Shown here one piece after another: positions 59,452 through 64,000 of a DNA stretch of 64,000 nucleotides; positions within the stretch are counted from its first letter, which is position 1, and every line of letters starts with the position of its first letter. The notes beneath the pieces were generated by a model, which searched no databases, had not been told where the DNA came from, and was given only the letters and a program-made list of their open reading frames with translations. Origin of the DNA: Plumapathes pennacea (lineage: Eukaryota > Cnidaria > Anthozoa > Antipatharia > Myriopathidae); NCBI GenBank assembly GCA_964036295.1, contig OZ038462.1:40529680-40593679 (forward strand). The letters run 5' to 3'. Position numbers and translations under genes: made by a program.

Positions 59452-59773
59452 TCGAAAGAAAACGTGCACAATTTAGGCTGCAGTGTGAAACCAACACTTT
59501 CCCATATGGTAAAACATAAATACAATGGTCATAAACTGGCACTCCGAGTTGATTTTCATTGTCGCGCTTTAAATTTTTTTTGTTCTAAACTCCAAGAGCC
59601 GAAGGGCGGTCAAACTCTCGGCTCGACACTTTTTCTATTTTTGAGGTTAGTACTCAAAGATGCTGTGAAAGATTCGAAAGAAAACGTGCGCAATTTAGGC
59701 TGCAGTGTGAAACCAACACTTTCATATATGGTAAAAATGTAAATACAACGGTCACAAACTGGCACTCCGAGCT
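59452..59773 (+). repeat. Direct repeat, 2 x about 105 bp
   Basis: 59452-59556 and 59673-59773 share tcgaaagaaaacgtgc, aatttaggctgcagtgtgaa, accaacactttc and aaactggcactccgag, separated by 116 bp. Confidence 0.92.
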
Positions 59774-60261
59774 TTATTCAAATCATTTGTGTTAAAATAT
59801 GCACACATTGCCGGACCATTTGTCTTCGAGACATAAAATCTCGTAATTTTGGCACGATGCCAGAAAGAAACGAGAACGCCTCCACCGTGCTGACTGCGAG
59901 AATGAGGTCGTGAAACTTGCTCCACTCAGAATTAGAACACGTTCCAGAATAACTTTCGATATTCTAAAGTGTCGGAAATGGCTAAAATATCATTTTGACT
60001 CCAATTTCTTGCAAAAATTATGCCAATATTTATTTAACACCTCCGAAATTTGCAAAGATAACCTTGAATTCGACAAAGTATAATGATATTCAATGAAATC
60101 CACCAGAATAACTAAATAATGCGCATTGCATAGTTTTCTTCTTCGCCGAGGAAATCTGGCCATGTCATTTATTTCTGCCAAAAGCGCTGTTTTATTCTAG
60201 AAATTAACTATAAATTATTGCAAGATTAACAAGAGTGCCGATGAAAGTTAACCAGTACATA

Positions 60262-60460
60262 GGTCTGCAATCGCAGAGCCAGTTTTCGTTTCAAATACTG
60301 CCGAGTCAAGTTCCCTGAATGGATCTGCGATTGCAGAGCCAAGATTTTTCGAATACCACCGGCCAAGTCAATTTACCTGAATGGATCTGCGATCGCAGAG
60401 CCAAGATTTTTTCGAATACCGCTGACCAAGTCAATCTAATGGATCTGCGATCAGATGATA
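60262..60460 (+). repeat. Tandem repeat of about 60 bp with tctgcgatcgcaga palindrome
   Basis: Units marked by ggatctgcgattgcagagcc at 60262, 60321, 60383 and 60441 (last one truncated). An inverted, two-unit counterpart lies at 63339-63415. Confidence 0.9.
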
Positions 60461-60461
60461 G

Positions 60462-60575
60462 CTGATTAAACTATTGATTCTCACTACACTATTCATACAA
60501 GTTCCTCTTAAAAGATTAGGGGAATATGCATTATGAACTTGGAAGTGAAACGGTTAATAAGGCCTAAAGTCTGTC
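60462..60575 (+). repeat. Dispersed repeat shared with 62903-63005
   Basis: gatgatagctgattaaact, ctcactaca, tcctcttaaaaga and atgaacttggaagtgaaacg match gatgacagcggattaaag ... tttgaacttgggagtgaagg. Confidence 0.75.
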
Positions 60576-61914
60576 AGAATTCCACACAGCGAGTTTTAGG
60601 AACAAGCTGTCCTCGCCGAGGCTGTGGAACTACGTAAAGGGACACATTGACTGATAGTACGTCGAAGGTGAGCTTGAGTAGGCTTGCGTCATTTCCAACC
60701 TACAAAACGATCACAACGAAACTAAATAACACATTGCAACCACTTTGTGTATTAGAGTAAACAGAGAACTTGTTTTCGAGAATTTGCTCGGTTTATACTC
60801 GCTCGAAAGTATTGTCAACATTTTCTTTTAGATTGCAAGGAGAATGCCAACTGAAATTACTGCATAAAGGATTGTGGAATCTAAACAACGATATTTTGCG
60901 AACTCGTGAGTGGCGGTGCTTGCCAACCTGATGATATTAATCGGTCAGTATAAAATGCAAACTGTCATGACAGCTTGACCTTTTAATTAACTTTCCGTTT
61001 GCCACTCCCCAGGTGACCTCCTTTCAATCAGTCCCAGATGTGCGCAACTTTAATTCCAGTTTGTTACTTTCTGTTCAGAATCTTCCGATTGTTATTTTGA
61101 CTATAGTATCGACTAAACCGCCTTTTACCAACCGCTTCTCGATCAGTAGTGATCAAAAGAGGCCTGTCGTGGAACGGCTGTCAAAAGTCGGAAACGCAAT
61201 CCAGAAGGTCTGGATTTCGCAAGGACCTTCAGCGCTTGTTTCAGTATTTGTATTTTTATTTACATAGTTTGCACATCCGCTTATTTGAGCTTTTTACGAG
61301 TTTTTATTCTCGGTCTGCATTTTATACCGAGTCTGGAGTCTGCATTTTATGCCCAGTCTGCGTTTTATACCGAGTCTGCAGTCCGCAGTCTAGCTTCGTT
61401 TTATACTGACCGTGATATTAATACAACAGTGCACTGAAATTTCGGCGAGTCGCGGTAGCTGAGCTTGCTTGTCTAGCTTGTGAGATACTGAAATGAAGAG
61501 AAAATAATAAAAGGGCAGCATACCTACACATTCCTTCTTCTCCACGTACGTCGAGTAGCAATTGACATGTTTCCCTTCGACTACGAATCCTTATCTCTGT
61601 CCTTGCTCATAAATGTGAGTTTAAAGAGGTGCGTTATGGATGTAAACGGTCACACAGATGCGCTGTAGTGCAGCTTTTCTTAGGCTACAATTACCCGGTA
61701 TCACGTTATAGCAGGCCAGTCGTAAACTGAATTTGAAAAAGGCAAGATGTTTACTTTGTGGATAATTGGTTTGTAATAACTGTCACAAGATCCGCGGTAT
61801 TGTTTTAAGTGCTAAACCTGCTGCGGCTTCTGGTGCTATTGTTTTTTTGTTGATCATTTTGTTATTCTTTTATTTATATATATATATAAATATATCTCTT
61901 CTCTTCTTCTCCAG
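60576..61914. other. Non-coding stretch
   Basis: No gene supported. At 61298-61390 a motif ttttataccgagtctg(g/c)agtctgc is repeated three to four times. Confidence 0.5.
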
Positions 61915-61967
61915 CACTGAGGCGAGAAATCAAAAATGATTTTGCTGCAGTGCAGAAATACTGCTGA
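61915..61967 (+). CDS. DACH: Possible alternative last exon of DACH
   Basis: A strong acceptor (ctcttcttctccag) is followed by 53 nt that, entered in phase 1, read ALRREIKNDFAAVQKYC and stop. All DACH exons 4-8 end in phase 1, so any could splice here; the product would be 480 residues if joined to exon 8. The text is helix-like but has no recognised counterpart. Confidence 0.35.
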
Positions 61968-63338
61968 AGACTTTTTCTTTTTATCCATACTATTTTGAAT
62001 TAGCATACGGCCTCAGCAAGGGGTCAAAAGTGCGAAGCGGCGTGGGGTTAACTTTTGCAAACAAATTAGTTCTAAGCGCTGTCTCTAAGAAGAGGAACTG
62101 AAAGAATATCAAAGGAGTGAAAAAAAGTGGGTCAAAGTGATCTTTACTGCTGCAAATTTCGGAGCGCGGGATGAAAATAAGACAATAGTAATAAAAATAA
62201 GAACAAAAGGGCCGGAAGCCGCTTACTTAAAAGAATACCGCAAGATCTTGTGACAGTTGATATCAACCAATTCACAAAGCAAACGCCTCCTCGTTTTCAA
62301 CTGAGTCGGAACTTTGCCACAACCAACGTGATGCCGGGTGATCGTATCCAAAGAAAGATTGCCTCACAGCATATATCTGTGGCTGTTATGTCCTGTAATG
62401 CACTTCTTTCGACCGACATAGGACAAATGGACAGAGAAAAGGATTTGGCAGTCGAACGGAAACATGTCAATTGCAACTCGACAGTACTTGGAGAAGAAGG
62501 AATGTAAAGTATATTTAGTTCTGATAGTTTGTTATGATCGTTTTGTAGGTTGGAAATGACGTTCAAGGTGTTATCAGTCAATGTATCCCTTCTGTTTCAT
62601 GTAGTTCCACTGTGGCATTGAGAACAGATTGTAACTAAAATATTGCTGTCTCTGTTATTGCTGGAAATTGCCGGGCCTTTGGTCTGTTTACATGATTTAG
62701 CACACTGGCTAGTATTTAAATGATTCGGTTGTAGAGTAATCTTTACACGACATTTTGATCTGCGGTCTCTGGATAATTTGGAAAACAGAGTTTGTTTTAA
62801 GCCTTTCACTCCCAGTAGTGATCCACTTCGATTTTCTCCTTCAGTTTTTCACCAGAAACATGATACAGTAGTGAGAACTTGGTATTTGATACCTTGCTAA
62901 GATGACAGCGGATTAAAGTATCAACTCTCACTACATTACTCGTACATTTTACTCTTAAGAGGTTGAGAGAATCTGCATTTTGAACTTGGGAGTGAAGGGT
63001 TAACATCTCAACTGAAGAAGTCCTCTAGAACTACAGTGTTAACTGACGTGTGCGGTTTATAGTAGAAATCTAGTTCTCAAACTAGTAAATCAAACGTGGT
63101 GTGGGGCCATTTTGGGGTATTATAGTTTTTCTACGTGTCAGTCTGCATCGTCAAGAGTTTCTTCCAGTCATTCTGAAACTATGACAATAAACGCTGATTG
63201 ACTGTCTTATTTCTGTTTCTTTTTTTTTTTAGTAACTGTACTGGTAACTTGCCTTAGCAGAGTATTCGAAACTATCGATCAAATCTGAAGCGGTCCCACA
63301 TTCCATCCAAGTAATTTGACTTGGCCAGCGGTATTTTG
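61968..63338. other. Non-coding stretch
   Basis: A plus-strand frame of 85 codons (62250-62507) has no recognised homologue. The region 62810-63005 is a dispersed repeat (see 60462-60575); part of it (accagaaacatgatacag, gagaacttgg) resembles 18741-18795. Confidence 0.45.
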
Positions 63339-63430
63339 GCTCTGCGATTGCAGATCCATTCAGTAACTTGACAAGGCAGTATTTGGAAAAAAAATGGCTC
63401 TGCGATTGCAGATCCATTCAGGTAACCTGA
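63339..63430 (-). repeat. Inverted copy of the tctgcgat repeat
   Basis: ggctctgcgattgcagatcc at 63339 and 63396, spacing 57 bp, opposite orientation to 60262-60460. Confidence 0.9.
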
Positions 63431-64000
63431 CTCGGCAGTGTTGGATAAATTTGCGATAAAAAATGTGCGCTGAATACATTTAGGACCCGGTTAAAAATCT
63501 GCACATCGATAAAGAAATGAACAGAAAGTTTGTCATTCAGCAATAAATCAAGTCGTGGTACTTGTTCTTAACCAAATTCTATCATTTTGGAATATCGACA
63601 GTTATTCTGGAACGTGTTTTAGGTAACAGACAAGCCTTCGTAGTAATAAACAGTCGAAGACAGTTTGAAAACCATCTACATTTCGAAACGAAAGAATATA
63701 ATCCGGGTTTGGCTGCGTAAACACGCAACACGCAAAGTATAAGATCTACGCGACGAGTGAACAAGCCTTCAAACCTCGTTCTTCCGGCGTCTGAAATGCC
63801 TTCGAGGCCAATCAGTTTATATCAGCACACCGAAGCTATGTAATTTTAACTACAGGAGGTGACTCAAGAAATATCGCCACATTATATAGTCGCCGTCCCC
63901 CACGAGTGAGCTGTTCTCGCTCGCTATACTGATGGAGCGCTTTTACTTTCTTCAACAACAGCGCGAGTGTAAATAAAACATCTTGGAAATAAGTGCCCGT
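63431..64000. other. Non-coding stretch at right edge
   Basis: No gene or clear repeat recognised. Confidence 0.35.

Noticed and set aside
62250-62507. 85-codon plus-strand frame after DACH
   Set aside because: No ATG at its start, no splice context and no recognisable homologue.

Overview
The window is intron-rich animal DNA. The readable genes are split by GT-AG introns (and two GC-AG introns), their products resemble vertebrate proteins exon by exon, and the intergenic DNA is full of cut-and-paste transposon debris, foldback elements, a tRNA-derived SINE, one Gypsy element and microsatellites. The repeat mix and the gene style suggest a cnidarian, most likely an anthozoan such as a coral; that placement is inference, because no rRNA or mitochondrial marker is present. 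There is no bacterial operon, CRISPR array or prokaryotic signal.

Layout. 1-1.3 kb: the end of a minus-strand gene or transposon with a Crypton-like tyrosine-recombinase fold. 1.3-18 kb: repeat-dominated. It holds two minisatellite/microsatellite tracts, several foldback elements, a tandem duplication (8.15-9.67 kb) with a datable MITE insertion in one copy, a decayed Ty3/Gypsy retrotransposon with recognisable LTR ends and a 5-bp target duplication (10.3-13.1 kb), a truncated Harbinger transposase (14.4 kb), and a perfect 462-bp-arm palindrome flanked by 6-bp direct repeats (16.5-17.5 kb). 17.9 kb: an orphan exon with a ubiquitin-interacting-type motif. 18.5-20.2 kb: a long-TIR element carrying a broken protease-like gene. 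22.4-22.6 kb: a candidate first exon on the minus strand.

23.9-28.1 kb (minus): L-lactate dehydrogenase. The NAD-binding exon and the three C-terminal exons are present, but the middle exon(s) with the catalytic residues are absent, and joining the remaining exons breaks the frame. 30.2-30.6 kb (minus): a frameshifted unknown reading frame, a piece of which is duplicated in opposite orientation 0.9 kb away. 31.4-45.7 kb (plus): a complete 17-exon CCDC138 homologue of 604 residues. Its 5.3-kb fourteenth intron is a stack of nested insertions: a microsatellite, a SINE, an outer inverted-repeat element and an inner inverted-repeat element. 46.8-48.1 kb (plus): a candidate three-exon gene of 108 residues with a GC-AG intron. 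50.5-58.7 kb (plus): a complete nine-exon dachshund (DACH) homologue of 518 residues, with a possible alternative last exon at 61.9 kb. 59-64 kb: repeats only.

The host genes are not a functional cluster. They are a metabolic enzyme (LDH), a coiled-coil, probably centrosome-associated protein (CCDC138), an unknown small protein and a Ski/Sno/Dac transcriptional regulator (DACH). Exon boundaries were set by reading splice consensus and phase by eye. Every exon given for CCDC138 and DACH joins in phase.
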